IMG/VR virus record: IMGVR_UViG_3300022745_000049
Span: 1 to 47,007 of that record
Reading direction: 5' to 3' (one strand)
DNA: 47,007 nt
Source: a virus
Every line of letters begins with the position of its first letter. The stretch's first letter is position 1. A model generated the notes under the pieces. The model did no database searches. It worked only from the letters and a program-made list of their open reading frames with translations, and was not told the origin of the DNA. Shown here piece after piece: positions 23,677-32,713 of this stretch. The position numbers and the translations under genes were made by a program.

Positions 23677-23976
23677 ATGAATCAAGAAACCACTTGCACT
23701 CCAAAGTTTCCGAATGAAGTGCAACTTTCTTGTGTTATTGCTTTGGTTCAAGAAATCAAAGCAAACGGACTTTCTGTTGAAACAACAAAGTCGATACTAT
23801 GGATTGCTGGAAGTCTGCTTGAAAAGTTCAAACCATCTGACGTTGTGTCAATGATGGCAATGATCGAAAAGGAAGACCCAGAACTTCACAAACTATTGGT
23901 GGAAACAAAAACATTTCCCTGGATGGAATTGATTCCACTCATCATCCAAATCATCCAACTCATTTCCAAGAAGTAA
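23677..23976 (+). CDS. Hypothetical protein with hydrophobic C-terminal helix, 99 aa
   Basis: A helical soluble part (VVSMMAMIEKEDPELHKLLV) ends in a hydrophobic stretch, FPWMELIPLIIQIIQLISKK. A C-terminal membrane helix close to the protease and to a secreted protein makes a lysis-related role possible, but the helix is short and amphipathic. Confidence 0.5.
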   Translation: MNQETTCTPKFPNEVQLSCVIALVQEIKANGLSVETTKSILWIAGSLLEKFKPSDVVSMMAMIEKEDPELHKLLVETKTFPWMELIPLIIQIIQLISKK

Positions 23977-24006
23977 CACCAACTCTCTTTCTCACCAGAG
24001 TCAATC

Positions 24007-24717
24007 ATGTTCAACAAAACAATAGTAACCGTTGCGATCTGCCTATTTCTTCAACTTTCTCACCAATGTTTTGGTGAAGCAAAAGCTGTAATCAAAGGTC
24101 CGAAAGAAGTTCTTGCCGGAACCCTATTGTTTTTATCCTATGAGGACTCTGTTGGTGACAACAAAGTTTGGATGATTCCTGACGATCTGAAAAATACTGC
24201 TGCAACTTGTGGCAGTAACATTTTCTTTTCGATTCCAACTCCTGGTACTTACAAATTCACACTGATAGTTGCAGATAAAGAAGCAAATATCAGTTATGCC
24301 ACACAGGAGGTTGTAGTCAAGGCAAGCCTAGTACCGACCCCTTCCCCAGAAACACCGGAGACGAAGCCTCCAGCACCAGTTGATACTGCATCAATCACAG
24401 CAGTTTCAAAATCTGGTGTAATTGCTTTGAATGATTCAACAACAACGAGAGCCTTACAAACTGTACTTACTTCGGTAATCACAAAGTTCAACGATGATTT
24501 ACCAACAGCAAAAAGTATGGTTAGTTCTTCAATCGAAACAACATTCTTGTTTCGAAGTGCAGAATCTCGATCTAAAGACTGGTTAAATTTATGGAGAAAA
24601 CCAGTTGAAGATGAAATCAAAAAACTAAATCCAACAACATCAGCACAATACAAAGAAGCAATTAAAGCTGTCATTCGAGGATTGTGCATCGATGGAACCT
24701 GTCCAAACATTCCTTGA
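24007..24717 (+). CDS. Secreted PKD-like domain protein, 236 aa
   Basis: Signal peptide (TIVTVAICLFLQLSHQCFG), then an Ig/PKD-like beta domain (GPKEVLAGTLLFLSYEDSVG, TPGTYKFTLIVADKEA, TQEVVV) and a Pro/Thr-rich linker (VPTPSPETPETKPPAPVD). The C-terminal half is helical and of unknown type. The domain with GP-x-EV-x-AGTLLFLS and PGTYKFTL recalls the PKD-type domains of planctomycete secreted proteins. It is exported, perhaps to the host surface. Confidence 0.6.
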   Translation: MFNKTIVTVAICLFLQLSHQCFGEAKAVIKGPKEVLAGTLLFLSYEDSVGDNKVWMIPDDLKNTAATCGSNIFFSIPTPGTYKFTLIVADKEANISYATQEVVVKASLVPTPSPETPETKPPAPVDTASITAVSKSGVIALNDSTTTRALQTVLTSVITKFNDDLPTAKSMVSSSIETTFLFRSAESRSKDWLNLWRKPVEDEIKKLNPTTSAQYKEAIKAVIRGLCIDGTCPNIP

Positions 24718-24725
24718 GAGAAATC

Positions 24726-25082
24726 ATGGCTTTTCAACCGATCCCTACCGAATCTCCTGCTAAGTCACTTGCTCGTATAGCAATTAACAAAGCAGTCTCC
24801 ATTCCCAAAGCAATCATTCAACTCCACCAAGACGAATACAAACGATTTTGGTACATCTTCGGCACTAACAAACTTCGAAGTGTTGAAGAACTGAATGCAA
24901 TCTTTGATGAAATGGATGCAAATGCTCCTGGTCAATCTGCTTTGTACTTTCAAGAAGCAATGGAACTTGTAACTTTCATTCTTGAAAAGTGCAACCCAGG
25001 TCCAAACTTTGTTTACCTTCCACCCTATCCGTATCAAATTGATGCTCAGGGTCATGTGACAGTTCAACCAAAGAGTGAGTAA
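24726..25082 (+). CDS. Hypothetical protein, 118 aa
   Basis: Helical (SLARIAINKAVSIPKAIIQL, EELNAIFDEMDANAPGQSAL) with a Pro-rich C-terminus. TTGAGAGAAATC precedes the ATG at 24726. Unknown; the position among fibre-like genes suggests a virion or assembly protein. Confidence 0.5.
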   Translation: MAFQPIPTESPAKSLARIAINKAVSIPKAIIQLHQDEYKRFWYIFGTNKLRSVEELNAIFDEMDANAPGQSALYFQEAMELVTFILEKCNPGPNFVYLPPYPYQIDAQGHVTVQPKSE

Positions 25083-25087
25083 CAACT

Positions 25088-26266
25088 ATGCCGTTTTCAG
25101 GTGGTGGATCGAGTGGTGGTGGAGGAGCAACTAACGCAGTTCTTTACACCACCCAAACTCTCAACGAAGAAGATAAGCTCATAGCTCAGTCAAATATTCT
25201 AAGCTATGACTGGACAGAAGGAAAATCATTTCAAACCAACTATGGTTCATTTCCAGGTTATCCTGGGTATCCTTTAGCTTATCAAAAGTTTACTGGGTAT
25301 GACGGAGGAACTCCAAATCAGTTTTACTATGAAGTAACTCAAGGGATAAGCATACCAAATGATGCTTGTCCGGCTACAATAGTAAATTATTGGCCTGATC
25401 ACGACAACTCTGATGTATACAAAAAAATTGTAAGCAAAATTGATCCATATGCAACCAACTATCATGTTCAAGCAGAGGACAACAATGTTGATTACGATTA
25501 CTTTAATCGAGCATTTTTGGATATTTATCCAAACATAGTTTCGCTTGAATCATACATGCAAGATAATACTGTCACAGCTAAACTAAAGCTTGGTGATGGT
25601 GAAGGAGTTCGCATTGAATCAAACGGAGCAAATGGATTTGTTTCAAGAACAATGAACGAAGGTCTGACTCGTGATGGGTCTTACTATGGTGCAAACACAC
25701 TAGATATGTATATGGGTAATGACCAGAATTACGATACGTTCTGGCATCGAACCTACGTTTACAATGATGACTCTGGAAATTATGTAGACGTTCAAATTGA
25801 TCCAAATGGTCATTCAATCTTAACAAAGATTGATAATGGTTTTGTACCTTTTAGAGCTACAAGAGTAGTCACTATTGGCGGTGATTGGTCTGTATATACA
25901 GAAGATGCTCCTCAAGAACAATTCACCAATATTCAATCTGGTTGGGATCGGGGTGATGAAGAATTTAGAAATAGATTTGTAGTCGATACTAATTCAGCTG
26001 ATGGAAATAGGACAGAAATCTACCAAACAAGGACAACAATCTATTTAACATCAAACTCAGGTACTGGAGCATCTGTTATTGGTCTTGATGGAAGTTCTGA
26101 AACAATCATCATAAGAGGATTCAAAAACTTCATCAATGGAATTGCAAACCAAGCCGCAATGACAGTGGCAAAAGAATGGGGTCCTGTTGAAGATACTTCT
26201 GATGGTAAAGTTTATCTTGTCTGCAAGAATAGTGCGGGTGTTTTCAAGAAAGTCGAGCTAACCTAA
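25088..26266 (+). CDS. Probable tail-fibre or virion surface protein, 392 aa
   Basis: Begins with a Gly/Ser run (PFSGGGSSGGGGATN) followed by LYTTQTLNEEDKLIAQSNI, a start often seen in phage fibre proteins. The rest is rich in Tyr, Asn, Asp, Gly and short strands (FWHRTYVYNDDSGNYVDVQ, TIYLTSNSGTGASVIGLDGS), consistent with a beta-helical or beta-sandwich surface protein. It overlaps the next gene by one base. It sits upstream of the portal, unusual for a fibre gene, but other beta-rich genes cluster here. Confidence 0.6.
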   Translation: MPFSGGGSSGGGGATNAVLYTTQTLNEEDKLIAQSNILSYDWTEGKSFQTNYGSFPGYPGYPLAYQKFTGYDGGTPNQFYYEVTQGISIPNDACPATIVNYWPDHDNSDVYKKIVSKIDPYATNYHVQAEDNNVDYDYFNRAFLDIYPNIVSLESYMQDNTVTAKLKLGDGEGVRIESNGANGFVSRTMNEGLTRDGSYYGANTLDMYMGNDQNYDTFWHRTYVYNDDSGNYVDVQIDPNGHSILTKIDNGFVPFRATRVVTIGGDWSVYTEDAPQEQFTNIQSGWDRGDEEFRNRFVVDTNSADGNRTEIYQTRTTIYLTSNSGTGASVIGLDGSSETIIIRGFKNFINGIANQAAMTVAKEWGPVEDTSDGKVYLVCKNSAGVFKKVELT

Positions 26267-26601
26267 TGTCAAATCAAACACAAACAGTACGGTTCGATGC
26301 TACAGCAGACGAGTCAACAGCATTCACCCTCCCCCAGGGCTACGCAGTAACCGCCATGCGGTTTACTGGAAGCTACGAAGAATGTAACATTTCATTCCTT
26401 GTTAGCTTCGACGGAGGTACTTCTTGGCAAGCAATTCAAGATGTTGATGGTGATTACGTCATCAGCATTGAAAACACTTTCAACAAAGTTGTTGCAAACA
26501 TTCCTCGAAACATTACCCTTGGAATGCCTCGCATCAAATTGTTTGCAAGTGTAGCTCAAACTTCCGATGTTGAAGTCATTCTTGTTCTAACACGAGGTTA
26601 G
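26266..26601 (+). CDS. Small beta-sandwich-like protein, 111 aa
   Basis: Alternating strand pattern (SFDGGTSWQAIQDVDGDYVI, PRIKLFASVAQTSDVEVILV) typical of a carbohydrate-binding or decoration-type sandwich. It resembles the protein at 23347 in size and style. Function unknown; a virion surface role is inferred. Confidence 0.55.
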   Translation: MSNQTQTVRFDATADESTAFTLPQGYAVTAMRFTGSYEECNISFLVSFDGGTSWQAIQDVDGDYVISIENTFNKVVANIPRNITLGMPRIKLFASVAQTSDVEVILVLTRG

Positions 26602-26603
26602 AG

Positions 26604-27269
26604 ATGTGGATTAGTTCAATTGATTGTACTTATTTAAAAACATTTTTGGTTTCCTCACACATCCCAATTCTTGTTTCAAAGTTAGACGGAACCATTCTTT
26701 GGGCCAATAACAGTTTTTGTGAATGGTCTAAGTACAGTCTTTATGAACTTCAACAATTGGGTTGGAAAAAACTATCATATCAAGACGAAAATCTTGATGC
26801 TGATTTAGAACAAGTTAAACTTCTCAACGAGTATAACTTGTCATACACCCTTCGCAAGCAGTACATTCCAAAAGGAGAAAAACCCGCGTGGGGAACTCTT
26901 ACTGTTATGCGATTTCCTGCTTCTGGAGAATTGCAGTTTTGCATTTGTACTTGGGAACCTTTTCAAAATGGTACCGCAACAGCTTTATCAACTGTTATGG
27001 AACACAATGAAGAACTCAAAGATACTCTTGTAACAATCAAAACTGCAATACAAGAACTTTCCAATTATTCAGCCGAAGATAAATGGATTATGAGTACAGT
27101 TGAAATGGCACGAAAACATCCTAAGATTTCGATTTCTTTCTTTGTGATTGCAATGTCAGTCTTGGGATTCAACAATGTCGTTCAAGCTTTACAAAATCTT
27201 CATGTACTTCCTCCGGCAGTCAAAGTAGAAGTCCAACAACAGAGAGAATCAAATGGCAACCGAAATTGA
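26604..27269 (+). CDS. PAS-domain protein with C-terminal membrane helix, 221 aa
   Basis: Residues about 18-115 match a PAS fold: HIPILVSKLDGTILWANNSF, then CEWSKYSLYELQQLGWKKLS and a closing TLTVMRFPASGELQFCICTW. A helical linker (TVMEHNEELKDTLVTIKTAI) follows, then one membrane span (ISISFFVIAMSVLGFNNVV) and a Gln-rich tail. PAS domains sense ligands or mediate dimerisation, usually in host signalling kinases; no kinase or cyclase is attached here. The protein lies just before the portal and overlaps the next small gene. It could be a lysis-timing or superinfection sensor, or a holin-like antiholin; this is inference. Confidence 0.75.
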   Translation: MWISSIDCTYLKTFLVSSHIPILVSKLDGTILWANNSFCEWSKYSLYELQQLGWKKLSYQDENLDADLEQVKLLNEYNLSYTLRKQYIPKGEKPAWGTLTVMRFPASGELQFCICTWEPFQNGTATALSTVMEHNEELKDTLVTIKTAIQELSNYSAEDKWIMSTVEMARKHPKISISFFVIAMSVLGFNNVVQALQNLHVLPPAVKVEVQQQRESNGNRN

Positions 27270-27468
27270 ACAACTAGCCGAACTCCAAGCAACAATTGGA
27301 CCAAAACGAGTCAAGACGACAGAAGTAGAAGTTGAGTCACACTCACTTCAAGATTTGCTGAAAGCACAACGTCAACTCGGACAAGTTAAGCCAGTTTTGG
27401 CTAGCATGTTCGTTCAAATCGCTACTCCTCATGGATGCTCTTGCGTAAGGAGTACCCATGAAAGTTAA
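27253..27468 (+). CDS. Hypothetical protein, 71 aa
   Basis: Helical, charged (EIEQLAELQATIGPKRVK; LQDLLKAQRQLGQVKPVLAS). It overlaps the PAS gene by 17 bases and the portal by 11. A small assembly factor is possible; nothing more can be said. Confidence 0.5.
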   Translation: MATEIEQLAELQATIGPKRVKTTEVEVESHSLQDLLKAQRQLGQVKPVLASMFVQIATPHGCSCVRSTHES

Positions 27469-28822
27469 CATCGGTTCTGTCAATAATTCACAATCATCTT
27501 CTTGGGATGAAATTCCAAAAGATCGATACATGTATGCAATCCAACATCCTTGGATGCGTAGAAAACTTGTGAATGTCAGCATCGAACAAGATCGAGAAGG
27601 TAGTCACTACCACGGTATTCTAAACAATCTTGCACTCGACTGTGTTGGTCCAGCACCAATCATCATTGGTACTACCGACAACGAAGATGTAAATGCTCAA
27701 CTTGAGGACAACTGGTTAACCTTTTGTGCTCAAACAGGACTTGGACAAGCAATTCGTCTAGTTCGTAGAGCAGCAGCAAGAACTGGTATCGGAATTGCAA
27801 TCCCATACAAGAAAGAAACTCCTAATCCGATTAAACTTGGATTTCGAGTTATTTCTGCTCGTAAACTTAAAACACCAATGGGTTCTACTGAGAAAGATAG
27901 AATCTATGACGGTGTTGAGTACAACGAGAACTGGGAACCAATCAAGATTTATCTTGACACTGGAGAAGAATACGAAGTTAAAGACATCATCTTCTGGTGG
28001 AAACAAAAAGACGAAGAAAATGTCTGTGGTATTCCTGAGTGCTCTCCAGCACTTTGTATTTTCCCAAGTGTCAAACGATACCTTGACTCGATCATACGAT
28101 CAGCAGAGTTTCGATCCTCGATTCCTATGGCTATCAAACTAGACCCAAACATCTGGGGAAAGCAAGAAGCCTCAGCAGCAGGAATCGGATTACCTAAAGG
28201 TAAATGGAAATACGAACCAGGCATGATTCCAACCCTCCTCCCAGGAACAACCCTGGAAGGGTTATCTTACTCAGGTTCTACTTCCGAAGATATCGATGCT
28301 CTTGATGCAGTCGTTGGTGCAGCAGCACGTTGTATCAACATGCCAATCAATCTTGCAACTGGTAACAGTAGCAAACACAACATGGCTAGTAGCCAAGTTG
28401 ACTTTGGTCCGTGGCAAAACTACATTCGAACAGACCGAGAAGATTTCGTAGTTGTGCCACACAAGATCATTAAAATCTGGATGGACGGTGGTGTTGAACA
28501 ACCAAAGTATTTCTCATCAATTACTAAGAAATACATTGACACTGGTATTCTACCATATGCACTAAGCTATGGTAAAGTATTCAACCATCCAGACCCACAA
28601 AAAATCAGTAACTCTACTATGACTGACTTCATTAGTGGAGCTTTAACTCTTGTCGAGTATTACACGTCAACAGGAAGAAATCCTCGACGTGTTCTCACAA
28701 GAGAAGCTCAACTTTTGAACATCGAGTACGACGAACTGTGTAAAATCATCCTAGCAGGACGTACTCCTGCTACACTTCAAATCCTTAACCAGAGTTTGGT
28801 AAATGACAATCAACCTCAATAA
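27458..28822 (+). CDS. Portal protein
   Basis: A 454-aa portal of the lambda/Mu-type family, forming the dodecameric DNA gate of the head. Landmarks are RRAAARTGIGIAIPYKK (wing region), IIFWWKQKDEENVCGIPECS (the conserved strand before a G-x-P-x-x-x-P turn), and GAAARCINMPINLATGNSSK in the clip/crown region. The length is normal for this type. It overlaps the fused protease-capsid gene by 20 bases. Confidence 0.85.
   Translation: MKVNIGSVNNSQSSSWDEIPKDRYMYAIQHPWMRRKLVNVSIEQDREGSHYHGILNNLALDCVGPAPIIIGTTDNEDVNAQLEDNWLTFCAQTGLGQAIRLVRRAAARTGIGIAIPYKKETPNPIKLGFRVISARKLKTPMGSTEKDRIYDGVEYNENWEPIKIYLDTGEEYEVKDIIFWWKQKDEENVCGIPECSPALCIFPSVKRYLDSIIRSAEFRSSIPMAIKLDPNIWGKQEASAAGIGLPKGKWKYEPGMIPTLLPGTTLEGLSYSGSTSEDIDALDAVVGAAARCINMPINLATGNSSKHNMASSQVDFGPWQNYIRTDREDFVVVPHKIIKIWMDGGVEQPKYFSSITKKYIDTGILPYALSYGKVFNHPDPQKISNSTMTDFISGALTLVEYYTSTGRNPRRVLTREAQLLNIEYDELCKIILAGRTPATLQILNQSLVNDNQPQ
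28231..28263 (+). repeat. CCCAG-type compound hairpin
   Basis: Outer arms AACCCT/AGGGTT and inner arms CCAGG/CCTGG around AACAAC, inside the portal gene. Confidence 0.65.
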
Positions 28823-30881
28823 CCTCCCCCCAGAAGCAAAAGTGCATGCACCGAAAGATGGTGAAGCAGTTTTCCGTCTGTCAATGGAGCTAAAGAATAG
28901 CAAGGATGAGAAAGGTTTGACCAAACTCTCATTCCAAGGATATTCTGGTGCTCCTGTTAACTTGTCTGATTATGGATTGAAATATCCAATGATCTACAAT
29001 GTCAATGGAATTGAAAACAAAGATTCCATTCCGATCTTGTACGAACACTGGTATCCACTCGGACATACAACAGTTCTTTCAAAGACTGATTCGTCGGTTT
29101 CTGGAGAAGGTGTTGCAAGTTACCCAAGTGATATCCGAGACACTGTTATTGGTGCTTTGGATAACGGTTTCCCATTCGAATCATCGATGGGTCTAAGAAT
29201 TGAGAACCAAGATCATATCACGTTCTTGGAAAAAGGTCAGAAACGAATCATCAATGGTGCTGAACGAGTAGGCCCGATGTACGTTGCTGAAAAATCAGTT
29301 CTCAAAGAAATGACAATCACGATGAGTGGTCGTGATTCGAATACAAGTTTCAATCTGCTTAACGAGGAAGCAATCGCAATGATTAAGAATTCTGCTGGAA
29401 GTGGACCTGCACCAACTCCAACTCCAACCCCTGCTCCAGTTCCAGTTCCCATCAAGAACAACGATCCTGCACCAACACCGGCTCCTGTCCCACCCACCCC
29501 AGCACCAGTGGTGAACAACAGTTCTCGCAAGGACTTTGTTTCGTTGCTCAAGCTGCAAAACAGCTATCCACAACATATCGAATTGATTCACAACAGCTAC
29601 GAAGCTGGTGATTCATTCGAAACCATCGAAATGAAGATCAAAGCCCAATTGTGGGAAAACAATCTTCCGAAAGTTCCAAACATCAACAACACCGATAAGA
29701 CTCAAGAACAATCGAGTCTTACTGTTGATGTTGCTCTTGCTTTCGGTATCAAGCCCGAAACGTTGGAACGTCATGGTTTTGACAAGAAAACTATCGACAA
29801 CTCCAACAACCGACCAAAGGTTTCGTGGCACGAAGCTCTTACCAACATTGCTAACGCAATTGCTGGTGAACGTCGTTGGTCTGGTCACAGTGACATCGAA
29901 ATGCTCTTGAGTGAAATCAAGAACCACAACCGAGCAGTTGCTCTTGGATTGAACAAGATCAACAATGCTGGTTTCAGCACTTTCGACATGCCTAACCTTT
30001 TCAAGAAGGTTACGGAAATGAAGTTGGAAGAACGTTGGACCACCGATGCTCCTTTTGCTCCTCGTTTCCTTCGTGAAGAATCCAACAAGGACTTCCGTAA
30101 GACCGAACGATACCGAGTTTCTGGAGGTCAAGTGTGGGAACGAGTGAACGAAGCTGGCAAGCTTGAACTTGCTCAATTCGGTAAGGAAACTCGTTACACC
30201 AGTGAACTCGATACTGTTGGTCAAGTTGCGGTTTGGAACCGTCAACAAGTCATCAACGACGATCTTGGTGTGATCAACGATCTTCTCGATGCAATGGTCG
30301 AAGGAGCAATGATTGTTCCTGACAAGAAACTCTTGGCACTATTGACTGGAAGTTCAACCTTCTGGACCAACGGAACCAACAGCTTCACCAACCTTGCTTT
30401 GACCTATGCAAACTTCCTTGCACGATTCAAGGCAGTTCGTACCTACGACGAAAACCGAGGTAAGCTGATCAAGACCCTCGTCCCAGGACGATGGACCCTC
30501 GTCACTGGTACGGATATGGATGATATTGCTTTTGAGTTGTTCGGACAAGAATACATTGTCAACGACACAACAGCAAACACTCGAACTGGTGCTCGTAACT
30601 TCTTGTATAAGAAGGTCGATACGGCTACGTTCTCTCAAATCGGAAACGAAAGCCTTGCATCTGCTTCGTTGTTCAACAACAGCCAAGCATGGTGGTTGTG
30701 GCCAAGCGATCAACGTTTCAGCCCATACTCCATCACCTATCTACGAGGTCAGAAGAAGCCAACAATCGAAGTTGTTGATCTTCCACACGACGTTCTCGGT
30801 TTCGGTGTTCGAGGATACTGGGACGTTGAAATCAATGAACGAGAAGCAACAGCTATCGTTCGTTGCACTCCAGACGACTAG
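28803..30881 (+). CDS. Fused prohead protease and HK97-type major capsid protein
   Basis: A 692-aa polyprotein. Residues 1-190 resemble an S78/U35-type prohead protease: IPILYEHWYPLGHTT with candidate catalytic H82, the Ser region PFESSMGLRIE (S127/128), and the closing EMTITMSGRDSNTSF. A Pro/Ala-rich linker (201-236) follows, then a scaffold-like helical part and a capsid domain from about residue 320, including TSELDTVGQVAVWNRQQVIN and LVPGRWTLVTGTDM. Fusion of maturation protease and capsid is known in a few Mu-like phages. It would put one protease on every subunit, with release by self-cleavage near the linker. Confidence 0.8.
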   Translation: MTINLNNLPPEAKVHAPKDGEAVFRLSMELKNSKDEKGLTKLSFQGYSGAPVNLSDYGLKYPMIYNVNGIENKDSIPILYEHWYPLGHTTVLSKTDSSVSGEGVASYPSDIRDTVIGALDNGFPFESSMGLRIENQDHITFLEKGQKRIINGAERVGPMYVAEKSVLKEMTITMSGRDSNTSFNLLNEEAIAMIKNSAGSGPAPTPTPTPAPVPVPIKNNDPAPTPAPVPPTPAPVVNNSSRKDFVSLLKLQNSYPQHIELIHNSYEAGDSFETIEMKIKAQLWENNLPKVPNINNTDKTQEQSSLTVDVALAFGIKPETLERHGFDKKTIDNSNNRPKVSWHEALTNIANAIAGERRWSGHSDIEMLLSEIKNHNRAVALGLNKINNAGFSTFDMPNLFKKVTEMKLEERWTTDAPFAPRFLREESNKDFRKTERYRVSGGQVWERVNEAGKLELAQFGKETRYTSELDTVGQVAVWNRQQVINDDLGVINDLLDAMVEGAMIVPDKKLLALLTGSSTFWTNGTNSFTNLALTYANFLARFKAVRTYDENRGKLIKTLVPGRWTLVTGTDMDDIAFELFGQEYIVNDTTANTRTGARNFLYKKVDTATFSQIGNESLASASLFNNSQAWWLWPSDQRFSPYSITYLRGQKKPTIEVVDLPHDVLGFGVRGYWDVEINEREATAIVRCTPDD

Positions 30882-30903
30882 TCCCAACACAACCAACCAA
30901 CAT

Positions 30904-30920
30904 TTCACACTTTAAGAGAG
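30904..30920 (+). promoter_or_regulatory. Second copy of the TTCACA-TTTAA-GAGAG leader
   Basis: TTCACACTTTAAGAGAG lies 10 bases upstream of the decoration-protein ATG and matches the leader at 8843-8860 except for one substitution and one base gap. It suits a highly translated gene. Confidence 0.4.
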
Positions 30921-30930
30921 GATATTTTTC

Positions 30931-31428
30931 ATGCCTATCGCAACACCAAATCGAGTTGCTGATCCTGTACAACTCGAACGGTACAACCCACCTTGCCGAC
31001 TGTTGCATGGTGATATGGAAGTCAACTACTTCAATCCAACTGGTTATACCATCCTGCAAGGAGAACCAGTCCTTGTTGGTGGTCGAGTCGGAATTGCCGC
31101 AGCAACGATTCTTCCCAATCATCAGGGAACAGTCTACATGATGTGGACTGTCGAAGCAACCTTGAATCCTTCGTTGTCTGGAACCATTGCACAATCTGCT
31201 TTGGTTTACTGGGACTACGACCTGGTAGGAGTTGCTTCGGGAATCGGAGCTGTTGGCAAGAATGCTCCAACCAACGGATTCAAGTTCGGTTATGCTTTGA
31301 TGCCAACCGACAGTTCCTTGGTTGTTTCCACTCACGCAATCGCAGCAAGTGCTGGCGATGCAACCATTCGAGTTCAGAACTCGATGGAACTTGCAACTAG
31401 CTACGGTACTGTACCTAACTTCAACTAA
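30931..31428 (+). CDS. DUF2190-type capsid decoration protein
   Basis: A 165-aa protein with the DUF2190 pattern: NPTGYTILQGEPVLVGGRVG, IAAATILPNHQGTVYM, SALVYWDYD, GYALMP, and GDATIRVQNS at the end. DUF2190 proteins decorate or stabilise HK97-type capsids and often form trimeric knobs. Position immediately after the major capsid supports this, and its leader carries a strong purine-rich ribosome binding site. Confidence 0.85.
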   Translation: MPIATPNRVADPVQLERYNPPCRLLHGDMEVNYFNPTGYTILQGEPVLVGGRVGIAAATILPNHQGTVYMMWTVEATLNPSLSGTIAQSALVYWDYDLVGVASGIGAVGKNAPTNGFKFGYALMPTDSSLVVSTHAIAASAGDATIRVQNSMELATSYGTVPNFN

Positions 31429-31430
31429 CC

Positions 31431-31784
31431 ATGAATATTTTATCTAACGGCCTCAAATGGCTTGAAAAACAACTACAAACTTCAACTGACGAACCAATCT
31501 TGATCGTCATTGAAGATGGTACAGAAGTTTCAGTAGACGCAACAATTGTTGCTGTCTCACAAACTCTGAACCAAAATGGAGTCAAAGTTCAAGCCATAAG
31601 AACGAGATTCCTCATCCCCAGAGAAGTGTTCGCTTCGAAAGGTATTCGAATCCAACGAGGTACGAAGATAATTTATGGTGGTTGTCAGTATGAAGTTGTA
31701 CTAGGACCGAAAGGTGTTTACTATCACAATGACCACCTGAATCTTCGGGTGGTCGTTGAAACCAACAAAATAGGTGAGCTATGA
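31431..31784 (+). CDS. Head-tail connector-like protein, 117 aa
   Basis: Beta-rich (EPILIVIEDGTEVSVDATIV; FLIPREVFASKGIRIQRGTK), with the placement of head-tail adaptor or stopper proteins between decoration protein and tail terminator. It overlaps the next gene by four bases. The family is not recognised from sequence alone. Confidence 0.55.
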   Translation: MNILSNGLKWLEKQLQTSTDEPILIVIEDGTEVSVDATIVAVSQTLNQNGVKVQAIRTRFLIPREVFASKGIRIQRGTKIIYGGCQYEVVLGPKGVYYHNDHLNLRVVVETNKIGEL

Positions 31785-32284
31785 GTTTAGTTAGTCTAAC
31801 AAACACAGTTATTGATCGATTAAACTCAATGCCATCCGAAGCATGGTCTTACTATCAAGTCTCTCCTGACCCATTAAATAGTCTTGCTTTTGTCAAAGCT
31901 GAATTTGCTCTTGACCCAGACGTTATTCTTTCAGTAGAAAAGTCTGCAAGATTATTCATCATTCCGTTATTTAACGGTTATGAAATTAGTGAGTCTGGTG
32001 GTCGTGATAAGAAAAGACAGATCGAAACAAACCCAACGTTCTCCATGAACTTGTTAGTTCCTTTTCGTCAGTTTTCCGAAGCTGACGTTTCTTCTCAAGA
32101 AGAAATTCAAAGAGTTCTCAATCTTCGAGAAGAAATTGAACTAGCAATAATTCGTGGTAACTACGGAAAGTACAAAATAAAAGATGTAAGTCCAGAACCT
32201 CCTCTTGAAATCGAACTAAATGAAAAGTTGTTCTTGGGGACTACTGAATTCCAATTTTCACACGGAGTTTGTGGTGAGTCTTAA
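31781..32284 (+). CDS. Probable tail terminator/neck protein, 167 aa
   Basis: Size, position and the mixed alpha/beta pattern (VLNLREEIELAIIRGNYGKY, FLGTTEFQFSHGV) fit a tail-terminator or head-closure protein. Placement before a gp10-like gene and the tail tube supports this. Assigned by context. Confidence 0.5.
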   Translation: MSLVSLTNTVIDRLNSMPSEAWSYYQVSPDPLNSLAFVKAEFALDPDVILSVEKSARLFIIPLFNGYEISESGGRDKKRQIETNPTFSMNLLVPFRQFSEADVSSQEEIQRVLNLREEIELAIIRGNYGKYKIKDVSPEPPLEIELNEKLFLGTTEFQFSHGVCGES

Positions 32285-32705
32285 ACTTACATTCAAATCC
32301 ATTTTCTACTTACAGAGAGTTACTTCTCAAATAGAAAAAGGAAAAAGAGCAGGACTTTTCCGTATATGCGGATATATCCGTGGTGCTTGTATCAGATCAC
32401 TGAGGATAGCAAAGACAGCCTCCACCCCAGGAAATCCTCCCCATGCTCACACACGGGGTGGATTAAGGCTTATTGAATACTCTGTTTACGAAAACGGTGG
32501 GATCATTGGTCCTATCAAATTTACGTCATCGAATTTCTTTAATGAACCAATCCCTCACATTCATGAATTCGGTGGAACCTACATGCATCGTAAAGGTTAC
32601 TCACAATATCCTCAACGATCCTACATGGGTTCAACACTCGCAAGACTTCATCAACGTGGAGTAATTCCCAAAGAATTCTCTGCATCACTAGCTAGATACA
32701 TTTAA
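32274..32705 (+). CDS. HK97 gp10-like neck protein, about 143 aa
   Basis: The C-terminal part, HIHEFGGTYMHRKGYSQYPQ followed by RSYMGSTLARL, resembles HK97-gp10-like proteins (HEFGG, then RPF/RSYM). The start is a GTG at 32274 (or 32271) overlapping the previous stop; the longer frame from 32220 lies inside the previous gene. It contains the CCCCAG hairpin at 32422-32461. Confidence 0.6.
   Translation: MSLKLTFKSIFYLQRVTSQIEKGKRAGLFRICGYIRGACIRSLRIAKTASTPGNPPHAHTRGGLRLIEYSVYENGGIIGPIKFTSSNFFNEPIPHIHEFGGTYMHRKGYSQYPQRSYMGSTLARLHQRGVIPKEFSASLARYI
32422..32461 (+). repeat. CCCCAG-type hairpin
   Basis: CCACCCC (32422-32428) pairs with GGGGTGG (32455-32461), inside the gp10-like gene; the motif lies at the left arm. 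Confidence 0.6.
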
Positions 32706-32713
32706 GAGGTAAC

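Noticed and set aside
29237-29591. Reverse-strand frames rich in Gly/Val or Trp/Cys opposite the capsid linker
   Set aside because: They are complements of the Pro/Thr/Ala linker repeats and have no ribosome binding site.
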